A stretch of 64,000 nucleotides of DNA, taken from NCBI GenBank assembly GCA_903850915.1, contig CAINMV010000029.1, positions 295,025 to 359,024 on the forward strand. Reading direction: 5' to 3'. The notes beneath the pieces are model-generated. The model saw nothing but the letters and a program-made list of their open reading frames with translations. It was not told the origin of the DNA and searched no databases. Shown here in pieces: positions 57,281 to 64,000 of the stretch. Position numbers and translations under genes: made by a program. The stretch comes from an uncultured Bacteroidota bacterium. GTDB lineage: Bacteria > Bacteroidota > Bacteroidia > UKL13-3. Position 1 is the first letter of the stretch, and every line of letters begins with the position of its first letter.

Positions 57281-57324
57281 TAGAAGATTTGGAGTTGACT
57301 AAAACTTCAACTCCAAATCTTCTA
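57281..57324. terminator. 18-bp inverted repeat ending scoB and overlapping the ferredoxin gene end
   Basis: TAGAAGATTTGGAGTTGA at 57281-57298 is a perfect complement of 57307-57324, with an 8-base loop that holds the stop codon of the ferredoxin-like gene. The right arm is coding sequence for its last residues (LEDLEL). On the plus strand it is followed by ATGTTTTATT. It probably ends both convergent transcripts. Confidence 0.75.
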
Positions 57325-57604
57325 ATGTTTTATTATTTAATAGATGTTCATCAATGATGCGCGATACATCTTCGAGTTGAACGTGTCCGTAGTGGGTACC
57401 TTGCGGATAAATTACCATCGAAGGGCCAAAGCTACATGCATCGAGACATCCCGATCGTTGCACGCGCACATTACTTTGCACCCCCTTAGCAGTAAGCTGG
57501 CGTTTAAATTCCTTAACGAGTTCCATGCCTCGCTCCTCTCCGCAACATTTTTTACCTTCCGTCTTTTGATTGGTGCAAATAAAAATATGATGATCGTAAC
57601 GCAT
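57299..57604 (-). CDS. Thioredoxin-like [2Fe-2S] ferredoxin
   Basis: A 101-residue protein from the ATG at 57604 (a start at 57634 adds 10 residues before the typical YDHHIFIC start). The cluster ligands are Cys10, Cys20 or Cys21, Cys53 and Cys57 (HIFICTNQK ... GKKCC ... SGCLDACSFGP). This is the fold of Aquifex-type ferredoxins and the NuoE C-terminal domain. It likely carries electrons; the partner is unknown. Its last codons form one arm of the terminator hairpin. Confidence 0.9.
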   Translation of the reverse strand: MRYDHHIFICTNQKTEGKKCCGEERGMELVKEFKRQLTAKGVQSNVRVQRSGCLDACSFGPSMVIYPQGTHYGHVQLEDVSRIIDEHLLNNKTLEDLELKF

Positions 57605-57787
57605 AATTAATGAAGACTTTAAGACAAAATGCAAAGCCTTTTTGTTGTTGAAATTGTTAATAAATACAGAAAAACTATCGTGGGATCCTTAAATAGGAAT
57701 CAAAGAAAAAAACTCAAAAAACAGGTTTTAATATCGTTAGGAATACCATTACCCTCCTTGTGGAAATTTGTTCCAATTAAAGTTTGT

Positions 57788-58900
<1,113 letters not shown>

Positions 58901-58917
58901 CACACCTTTTAAAAAAG

Positions 58918-58989
58918 GGCCCGTTCGGCTATCGGTTAGGCCGCTAGGTTTTCATCCTGGAAAGAGGGGTTCGACTCCCCTACGGGCTA
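58918..58989 (+). tRNA. tRNA-Glu (anticodon TTC)
   Basis: All arms can be folded: acceptor GGCCCGT with ACGGGCT (first pair G-T), D stem GGCT/GGCC, anticodon stem CTAGG/CCTGG with loop TTTTCAT (anticodon TTC), T arm AGGGG-TTCGACT-CCCCT, discriminator A at 58989. CCA is not encoded (the next bases are CTA). Length 72 nt. It is followed at once by an integrase gene, which makes its 3' end a likely attachment site. Confidence 0.96.
58968..58989 (+). other. Putative attL site in the tRNA 3' end
   Basis: Tyrosine recombinases commonly integrate in the T-arm/3' end of tRNA genes, and the recombinase gene here starts 119 bases beyond the tRNA. The core would be part of the T-arm and acceptor strand. 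A second copy (attR) is not found in the window, as expected if the element extends further right. Exact core limits cannot be set from one end. Confidence 0.5.
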
Positions 58990-59004
58990 CTACAAAAAGC
59001 TTTT

Positions 59005-59037
59005 AAACCCTTGATAATCAACAGATTACAAGGGTTT
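59005..59037 (+). terminator. Terminator of tRNA-Glu
   Basis: AAACCCTTG (59005-59013) pairs with CAAGGGTTT (59029-59037), followed by TTATTTTTATT. It lies just after the tRNA and before the integrase. If the element inserted at the tRNA 3' end, this hairpin belongs to the element, not to the original chromosome. Confidence 0.75.
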
Positions 59038-59047
59038 TTATTTTTAT

Positions 59048-59068
59048 TGGTGGATTTCTGGTGGATTT
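59048..59068. repeat. Pair of direct repeats, candidate integrase arm sites
   Basis: TGGTGGATTT occurs at 59048-59057 and 59059-59068, an 11-base spacing equal to about one helical turn. Position between the presumed attL core and the integrase gene suits binding sites for the N-terminal arm domain of the recombinase. Confidence 0.5.
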
Positions 59069-59108
59069 TGTTTAAATTAGCATATCAAATTTCACTAAAT
59101 TAATTGAC

Positions 59109-60326
59109 ATGAAAGCTGCCTTTGAATTGTCACCGCACACCAATAAAAATGGGTTATATGAAATATATCTCCGCATACAGGATGGAACCAAAAAGAAAAG
59201 AATAAAAACAAACATTTCCTTAGCCAAAAAACAATTTAAATCAAAAAATCATAATTTGAAATGGGTGGTCAATCATCCCAACCATCATGCAATTAATGCT
59301 GATTTGAGAATATTGCTTGAAGAATATGAGGATAAGATGTTTTCAGGAGTGGTTACTAAAAAGAAATTAACGCCTGAATTACTTATTCATTCTATAAACA
59401 AGAATAGGCATTCACAATCCTTCAATTCCTATTGGGAATCCAAGATGAGCCAGATGTTAGAGTACAATCAACGAAAAGGGTATCAGCAATCATTGAACAA
59501 ATGGAACGCATATATCAAAAAAGAGAAACTTGGAAACCTCGAATTTAAGCAGATTGATGTATTCATTTTAAAAGGATTCGAAAATTTCCTCATCAAGCAC
59601 AAATTAAGCCCGACCACTATATATTCTCATATGAAAAGATTAAGGGCATTGTTTAATATGGCCATTAGAGAAAGAATAATAGAAGTAGGAGATTATATCT
59701 TCAAAGCATATCCTTTACCGAAAGGCAATAAAACGAAAAAGGAACGATTAAGCATTGAAGAACTTAAGAGTTTTTCTGAAGTTGATTTTCCAAATGGTAG
59801 TTTATTCAAAACCGTACAACAATTGTTTTTATTAGCTTTCAATATGGCTGGAGTTAGAATTGAGGATGTTCTGACTTTGAAATGGAAGTATATAAAAAAT
59901 GAGAGAATAGAATACCAGATGGTCAAAACCGGTTCCATCGCTTCATTCAAAATTACATCACAGATACAACATATCCTTGATTATTTTAAGTCAATTAATA
60001 CGAAATCAATTTATATTGTTCCATTATTAACTGATGGGATTGAAAAAGAGGAAAATGAAGTCTACAAGAAAGAAATAGGGAGAAAAACGGCCTTGGTAAA
60101 TAAATACCTAAAGAAAATAGCAGAAGTGGCAGAGATTGATAAAAATGTTACGTCGCATATTTCAAGGCATACCTTTGCGTCTATTGCCATTAAAAAAACG
60201 GGGGGAGACATTCATTTCCTTCAAAATGCACTAAAACACTCTTCCCCTACTATTACACAGGGTTATTTATTGGAGTTGGATAACGATTCGATGGATGAGC
60301 AGATGGGGAATATAACACAGTTATAA
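59109..60326 (+). CDS. Tyrosine recombinase/integrase
   Basis: A 405-residue site-specific recombinase. Residues about 1-90 form an arm-type DNA-binding domain, about 95-205 a SAM-like core-binding domain, and about 215-395 the catalytic domain. Catalytic residues can be placed: Arg250 (AGVRIEDVL), Lys273, His350 and Arg353 (HISRHTFA), His377 (LKHSS) and nucleophile Tyr386 (ITQGYL). All are present, so the enzyme is probably active. It likely integrates and excises the element at tRNA-Glu. It reads away from the tRNA into the element. Confidence 0.95.
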   Translation: MKAAFELSPHTNKNGLYEIYLRIQDGTKKKRIKTNISLAKKQFKSKNHNLKWVVNHPNHHAINADLRILLEEYEDKMFSGVVTKKKLTPELLIHSINKNRHSQSFNSYWESKMSQMLEYNQRKGYQQSLNKWNAYIKKEKLGNLEFKQIDVFILKGFENFLIKHKLSPTTIYSHMKRLRALFNMAIRERIIEVGDYIFKAYPLPKGNKTKKERLSIEELKSFSEVDFPNGSLFKTVQQLFLLAFNMAGVRIEDVLTLKWKYIKNERIEYQMVKTGSIASFKITSQIQHILDYFKSINTKSIYIVPLLTDGIEKEENEVYKKEIGRKTALVNKYLKKIAEVAEIDKNVTSHISRHTFASIAIKKTGGDIHFLQNALKHSSPTITQGYLLELDNDSMDEQMGNITQL

Positions 60327-60528
60327 ATCAAGCGGCGTCACTTAAGCTGAATCCGTTTAACACTGTAATAAATTAAGTCAGAACAACCTTCAGAAACATT
60401 AGTTTCCGCGAAATGGTGCCTTATGGTATTTATTGGGTTGATAATCGGCTTGGATAGGTATTAATGTCATTTCAGATGGATTTATTTATGCCCGTGATGG
60501 ATATTTTCTTCAATAAGCAAAGTTGTGC

Positions 60529-60542
60529 GATTCATATGAATC
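60529..60542. repeat. 14-bp palindrome between integrase and HTH gene
   Basis: GATTCATATGAATC is perfectly self-complementary and sits between the ends of the integrase and HTH genes (convergent). It could be an operator or a small hairpin; it has no T run. Confidence 0.5.
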
Positions 60543-60578
60543 ACAATAAGAATATGTAAATCAGACATTGCTACCACC

Positions 60579-60857
60579 TTATCGACGGTATTTCCGGATT
60601 ACCCTGTCGGCAATAAATTTTTCAACTGACGTCTTCACGAACCAGAAGATTTTCCCGTGACGGGAATAGTCGATCTCCACTAGGTACGGCATCCGTTTGT
60701 CCAACAGCGTGGATGGTTTTATTTGAAGAAGTTCTGCGGTTTCATGCAGCGTGAAAAATTTCCAGCCAAAAAGCTTGCTCTGACGGTCGGCCATCGCTTG
60801 GTCCACTGCCTCCGCAACTACCTGCTGTAAATCGGGTAAATCTACCGTGACTTTCAT
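60579..60857 (-). CDS. Helix-turn-helix protein, excisionase-like
   Basis: A 92-residue protein from the ATG at 60857 (a frame to 60902 would overlap the small upstream gene). Residues about 35-85 form a winged HTH of the MerR/excisionase group: FTLHETAELLQIKPSTLL, then a wing YSRHGKIFWF. Element-borne proteins like this act as excisionases or regulators. Its G+C content is clearly higher than its neighbours, suggesting a separate origin. Confidence 0.8.
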   Translation of the reverse strand: MKVTVDLPDLQQVVAEAVDQAMADRQSKLFGWKFFTLHETAELLQIKPSTLLDKRMPYLVEIDYSRHGKIFWFVKTSVEKFIADRVIRKYRR

Positions 60858-60876
60858 TGAAATATGTGAGAAATGC

Positions 60877-61044
60877 TTATTTCTGACTGTTATCCACAGC
60901 AACAGGCTGTGTTGGAGGTTTCATTTTTTCAGGCTTTGTTATATGGTAAACCAAAACAGCGACACCTATTATTATGACACTGCCGACAATAATTTCAGCC
61001 CTATCCGGGCCGGTTTGTGTGAAATGTGTTTGAACGATTAACAT
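60877..61044 (-). CDS. Small single-span membrane protein (55 aa)
   Basis: A short frame of 56 codons from ATG 61044 to TAA 60877. The product reads MLIVQTHFTQTGPDRAEIIV, then GSVIIIGVAVLVYHITK (a TM helix at about residues 19-35), then a polar Pro-rich end. It lies 19 bases ahead of the HTH gene and 18 bases after the coiled-coil gene on the same strand, so it fits into a three-gene unit. Spacing and a clean hydrophobic segment support it; no homolog is recognised. Confidence 0.6.
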   Translation of the reverse strand: MLIVQTHFTQTGPDRAEIIVGSVIIIGVAVLVYHITKPEKMKPPTQPVAVDNSQK

Positions 61045-61062
61045 GGTGATTTATATAAATAA

Positions 61063-61560
61063 TTAATTAATTTTATAAGCTAGGATCATGGCATATAGCA
61101 AATCCTTAGTGCCGTTATAGATAATATCAATTTTCTTTGCATCAGGAGTAACAATAACGTCCTTTCGACCTTTAACAAGAGAAAACAAGTCTTGAAATTT
61201 GGGCAGGTCGATCAATAAATTCAACTCATCCAAAAGCAAAAGTTTTTTTTGCAGTTGCAAGTTTTCATTTCTCAACTTTTCAACCTCAGCAACTGCCATT
61301 TCCCTAAAACGTAGTTTTTCCTGTTTAAATTTCCAAATCTTCTCCTCCAACATCTCAACTTCGTTGATCAGTTTTCTTCTTTCCTCATTCAATGTTTTAA
61401 ATTCGTGGAGCCTAGTTTCACCGAGCTCGCACATGGTGATTCCCAAGTCGGTTGCCTCCTGGGCAAATGATTTTTTGAATTCAGGATACACCTTAATCCC
61501 GATGTTGATTTTTCGGCTGCCATTAGCCTGAATTTCCTTTGCGATTTTCTTAATGTCCAT
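61063..61560 (-). CDS. Coiled-coil protein with ribbon-helix-helix-like start
   Basis: A 165-residue protein. Residues about 15-50 (RKINIGIKVYPEFKKSFAQE, then LGITMCELGETRL) resemble a ribbon-helix-helix or MobC-like DNA-binding segment. Residues about 55-115 are a strong coiled coil rich in Glu, Lys and Leu. The last ~45 residues are globular with no known motif. It may be a DNA-binding accessory protein of the element (relaxosome-like or partition-like), which is an inference. It heads a unit with the small membrane protein and the HTH gene. Confidence 0.7.
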   Translation of the reverse strand: MDIKKIAKEIQANGSRKINIGIKVYPEFKKSFAQEATDLGITMCELGETRLHEFKTLNEERRKLINEVEMLEEKIWKFKQEKLRFREMAVAEVEKLRNENLQLQKKLLLLDELNLLIDLPKFQDLFSLVKGRKDVIVTPDAKKIDIIYNGTKDLLYAMILAYKIN

Positions 61561-61631
61561 AATAACTTTAATTAGTTGTTAAAAATTAAATTAGGATACC
61601 GCCACTTATGCAATATCCGCCACAATAGTAT

Positions 61632-61672
61632 AATAAAAAAACCTTGATTTTAATTGAAAAAAATCAAGGTTT
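61632..61672 (-). terminator. Terminator after the 389-residue gene
   Basis: AAACCTTGATTTT (61639-61651) pairs with AAAATCAAGGTTT (61660-61672), a 13-bp stem; on the minus strand it is followed by a T run (complement of 61634-61640). It separates the 389-residue gene from the coiled-coil gene, so these are distinct transcripts. Confidence 0.85.
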
Positions 61673-61698
61673 ATCAAGAAATACAATAGATGATGAAA

Positions 61699-62868
61699 CT
61701 ATTTTAGCTTTAGTTTTGCAACAATATCTTCTATGGTTATGAGATTGAGGCTCAATTTATCTTTAGCTTTTATTTTTTTAATTAACTGATTGAAAATAGT
61801 ATTCAACACTTTTTTATCAAAATTATTGGACTCTTTTTTAAAAAGTATACAGCCAATGTCGTGTAATGGTAAACTATAATGATGCGAATTTTTATTGTAA
61901 ATTAAATAAAGCAGATACATTAATTCAATTGAACTCGACTTCCACACAGTAACATTTTTTGCCGCTGGATCGTTTTTCCGAAAAGAATCCGAAAATAAAT
62001 TATTTTCATCAATTTTTTTATTTAGAACTAATGACTTGTATAACTGATCCAGTTTCTCTTCAGGATAAGGCCAATAAAAAAAAATGTACGATGGAGGATC
62101 GATGTATCTATCAGCTTCTTCCTGAGAAATAAATTTGCGGTTATTTTCTACCCAATCCATAATTTTTAGAAGTCGTTGGCAATTATCAACAAGACTGAAT
62201 TTTTCAACTATTCTGCACACCGAATGTTCGATAAACGTTGGAAATATCAATTCATGCTTCCACAAAGCATTCTGATAATTCAATAGGGCTTCTATTTTAT
62301 GTATAGCAAGGTTCATTAGTTTAATCCCTAGATAAAAACCAAAATTAAACATTGAATTATCAACCAATATTGGGTAACCTATATCTAAAACCCGATTAAG
62401 AGGTTGCTGTTTTTCTTCACAAGAAGATTTTATTTGAGAAAGAATAATCTCCAAATATATTCCCTTGCTAATCTGCTCATCTGGAGGAAGTGATTCAACC
62501 AACTTTTTATTTTTTAAATACTCTTCAACAAGATCAACATCATATGTATGTTTTTCTGTTTCAGGAAATTTTTGATCTAAAGATAATTGCTCTTCCAACA
62601 AGGCTATGTTGATTTGAATTTTCTTCGAATATCTATTTTTTTTAAAGGCAATCATAAATTCATTGAACAGTTTATATGTGTATGATTTTTGGTACGTTTC
62701 ACTAGTTATTTTTTTGGGATATTTTATTTTGAGCCATTTCACAAATTCCCGTTCACAAATCATAGTTTCTGCTTCAATTCTAATATCATTTTTCAGGTAC
62801 CTTGTTTTATGTTTGGATTCATATTCTTTATAAAGAACCTTGAAATTGGACGCTTCATTTTTTGCCAT
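61699..62868 (-). CDS. Unrecognised element-borne protein (389 aa)
   Basis: A Lys/Ile/Asn-rich, mainly helical soluble protein with no signal peptide or TM segment. No family is recognised with confidence. The C-terminal portion (VWKSSSIELMYLLYLIYNKN ... IGCILFKKES) faintly recalls the C-terminal domain of RteC-type regulators of Bacteroides conjugative elements, with a W-x-S-x-x-E-L pattern followed by helices, but the N-terminal half does not match. It has its own terminator, and a non-coding region with phased repeats lies upstream of its start. Confidence 0.7.
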   Translation of the reverse strand: MAKNEASNFKVLYKEYESKHKTRYLKNDIRIEAETMICEREFVKWLKIKYPKKITSETYQKSYTYKLFNEFMIAFKKNRYSKKIQINIALLEEQLSLDQKFPETEKHTYDVDLVEEYLKNKKLVESLPPDEQISKGIYLEIILSQIKSSCEEKQQPLNRVLDIGYPILVDNSMFNFGFYLGIKLMNLAIHKIEALLNYQNALWKHELIFPTFIEHSVCRIVEKFSLVDNCQRLLKIMDWVENNRKFISQEEADRYIDPPSYIFFYWPYPEEKLDQLYKSLVLNKKIDENNLFSDSFRKNDPAAKNVTVWKSSSIELMYLLYLIYNKNSHHYSLPLHDIGCILFKKESNNFDKKVLNTIFNQLIKKIKAKDKLSLNLITIEDIVAKLKLK

Positions 62869-63110
62869 GATGGATTGTAAATTTAAATGGACATAAAATT
62901 AACTAAAGTGTGATTAATATCTAATTAAGTTGTTAACCACTCTTCGTGTAACCAAAATAGAAAGCTAATAAATAAAATGGTTTTATTGTTTTCGCATAAC
63001 GAAACCTGAGGTTTTATGAATGAGAAATTAAGCCTCTTTTAAACCAAGGAACAAAAAATTAAAAAAAATATTCAAAAGCAATGGCGGAGTAAAAATGGGG
63101 TAATTTGGGG
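62869..63110. other. Non-coding A/T-rich stretch upstream of the 389-residue gene
   Basis: No gene is seen. It contains an isolated GTTAACC at 62932-62938 and a small inverted repeat AATAAAA/TTTTATT. It must contain the promoter of the gene starting at 62868. Confidence 0.5.
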
Positions 63111-63222
63111 TTAACCTTTGTTTACCTTAGTTAACCTCGGTTAACCGTAATAGCTTTTGCGTTAACCGGGGTTAACCAAATACAATATTGAGTTAACCGC
63201 TGTGAACAACCATTAACCACAA
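63111..63222. repeat. Helically phased TTAACC decamer array
   Basis: TTAACC begins at 63111, 63131, 63141, 63162, 63172, 63193 and 63213, with TTTACC at 63121. Spacings are 10 (three times, counting the variant), 21, 10, 21 and 20 bases, so all sites fall on one face of the helix. The whole 112-bp stretch can be read as eleven 10- or 11-base units, three of them degenerate. This looks like a cooperative protein-binding region (regulator or replication initiator). Confidence 0.85.
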
Positions 63223-63415
63223 ACCCTTGTTTCTCGACGAAGTATCAACTCGACCTTTGTAAGTTTATACAAGTCTTAAGATGAATAAAAATGCATTAAT
63301 TTTGTTTGAAAAGGCTCAAATAACCTCAAACCTTAAAACGCTCCATTTCCAGGTCATATTTCGAACTGAAATAATTATATGATCTAAAATAGTCCAGAGT
63401 GGAGATTCCGCCTTA

Positions 63416-63521
63416 ATTGACCACCCATTTTCGGTAACCATGACCACCTGAATCAGAATTTGCTTAACTCCATCAAAATAGGATTGCAGGATGTAAAATA
63501 ACTTTTTTCTTGGTGGTCAAT
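63416..63521. repeat. Inverted and direct TTGACCACC motifs
   Basis: ATTGACCACC at 63416-63425 is complementary to GGTGGTCAAT at 63512-63521; a direct near-copy ATGACCACC lies at 63440-63448. The spacing is too long for a tight hairpin, so operator-like protein binding is more likely. Confidence 0.6.
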
Positions 63522-63663
63522 CACGGATGAAAATAGTTGCTCAATGCCACCAAATTTTCCAAGTATGAGTCTAAAAATCGTCTTTTATACCCCTAGGAAG
63601 TCTATTGGTGTTGAGTTAATTCATATAAAAGTTACTGATAAAAAAACATGACTAAAGCTTAGA

Positions 63664-64000
63664 GCTGAATCCATAAAATACTTCTATTGTATTTATTTAC
63701 AATAGAAGTCCTATTAAGATTTTGACTAGGCTTAAAGGGAAAGGAAAATATTTATACTTAATACTTATCTATAGCAAAAAGGCCATTCACCATTAGCAAT
63801 CGGTCTGGTCTGGGTCAGCCCGGGCTGAATCCATAAAATACTTCTATTGTATTTATTTACAATAGAAGTCCTTGAGTGTTTTTATTAAGATTTTGACTAG
63901 GCTTAAAGGGAAAGGGAAATATTTACACATAAAACTTATCTATAGCAAAAAGGCCATTCACCATTTGCAATCGGTCTGGCCTGGGTCAGCCCGGGCTGAA
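63664..64000. repeat. Tandem 160/171-bp direct repeats running off the right edge
   Basis: Unit 1 is 63664-63823 (160 bp), unit 2 is 63824-63994 (171 bp), and a third begins at 63995 (GCTGAA) and is cut by the edge. The units are nearly identical apart from an 11-base insertion in unit 2 after the hairpin and a handful of substitutions. Each starts with GCTGAATCCATAAAA and then an identical hairpin with a perfect 12-bp stem and 6-base loop (63680-63709 and 63840-63869). Units join at the palindrome TCAGCCCGGGCTGA (63815-63828, 63986-63999). No open frame spans the units. Confidence 0.95.

Larger units (their letters stand above)
58990..64000. mobile_element. Left part of an integrated element at tRNA-Glu
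   Basis: Evidence: a tyrosine recombinase next to a tRNA gene, an excisionase-like HTH protein, small unknown proteins on the opposite strand, A/T-rich sequence, and long repeat-rich non-coding DNA, in sharp contrast with the housekeeping genes to the left. No relaxase, conjugation gene, phage gene or cargo is visible before the right edge, so its class (ICE, mobilisable island, satellite or phage) is undecided. Confidence 0.75.

Noticed and set aside
60345..60354. AGCTGAATCC shared with the first bases of the long repeats (63663-63672)
   Set aside because: Only 10 bases match and the flanks differ; chance is likely in A/T-rich DNA, so no relation is claimed.
61699..62868. RteC-family regulator
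   Set aside because: Only a faint pattern in the C-terminal part fits; length and N-terminal half do not, so no name is given.
63111..63222. Telomere-like or simple-sequence repeat
   Set aside because: Only the hexamer within each 10-base unit is conserved; the remaining bases vary, so it is a phased binding motif rather than a simple repeat.
63664..64000. CRISPR array
   Set aside because: Repeat units are 160-171 bp and directly abut; there are no short repeats separated by unique spacers of equal length, and no cas gene is visible.
63664..64000. Integron attC cassette array
   Set aside because: No RYYYAAC/GTTRRRY core pairs flank the units, no cassette frames lie between them, and the recombinase lacks an integron-integrase context.

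Overview
The window is a chromosomal segment of a low-GC Gram-negative bacterium of the phylum Bacteroidota. Four things point there: secreted proteins ending in type IX secretion (T9SS) C-terminal domains, an LpxC-FabZ fusion protein, DUF5723-like barrel proteins, and promoters of the Bacteroidota form TTG-N19-TAnnTTTG (clearest at 7008-7037, 47422-47451 and 58871-58900). Order and genus cannot be fixed from the sequence alone.

Layout. 1-7,000: two tandem minus-strand giant secreted beta-helix/adhesin-like proteins, the first cut by the window edge. 7,090-14,461: a TlpA thioredoxin pair, the three-subunit proton-translocating transhydrogenase (pntAA-pntAB-pntB), and glycogen synthesis (glgA-glgC). 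14,692-25,108 (plus strand): topA, small unknowns, a transketolase C-terminal half without its partner, an ECF sigma factor / membrane protein / Spy-like periplasmic protein trio, a class III aminotransferase, and two DUF5723 paralogs. 25,197-28,042: a PKD/T9SS protein, a lycopene cyclase and a di-haem peroxidase lipoprotein. 28,290-31,707: an isolated piece of the S10 ribosomal operon (rplD-rplW-rplB-rpsS-rplV-rpsC) with its own promoter and terminator, lacking rpsJ/rplC before it and rplP onward after it. 32,223-39,718: an Omp28-like T9SS protein, a PASTA protein, another T9SS protein, a rhodanese and dnaK. 39,781-48,608: an oxidoreductase, lpxD-lpxC/fabZ-yqeY, fabH, tsaE, alanine dehydrogenase, dnaN. 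48,705-58,777: acyltransferase, dnaG, the operon panD / flippase-like protein / heptose adenylyltransferase / GNAT, a flotillin-like protein, a four-helix-bundle pseudogene with several stop codons, a CoA-transferase B subunit, a [2Fe-2S] ferredoxin-like protein and gap.

From 58,918 to the right edge the character changes. A tRNA-Glu gene is followed at once by a tyrosine recombinase, an excisionase-like HTH protein, a previously easy-to-miss 55-residue membrane protein, a coiled-coil protein and an unrecognised 389-residue protein. Then comes about 1.1 kb with no gene. This looks like the left end of an integrated mobile element that continues beyond the window. Its non-coding end is the most unusual DNA here: a helically phased array of TTAACC decamers (63111-63222), inverted GACCACC motifs, and a tandem direct repeat of 160-171 bp (63664-64000). 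Each repeat unit carries an identical 12-bp-stem hairpin, the units meet at a 14-bp GC-rich palindrome, and the array runs off the edge. No protein that would explain these repeats is inside the window.
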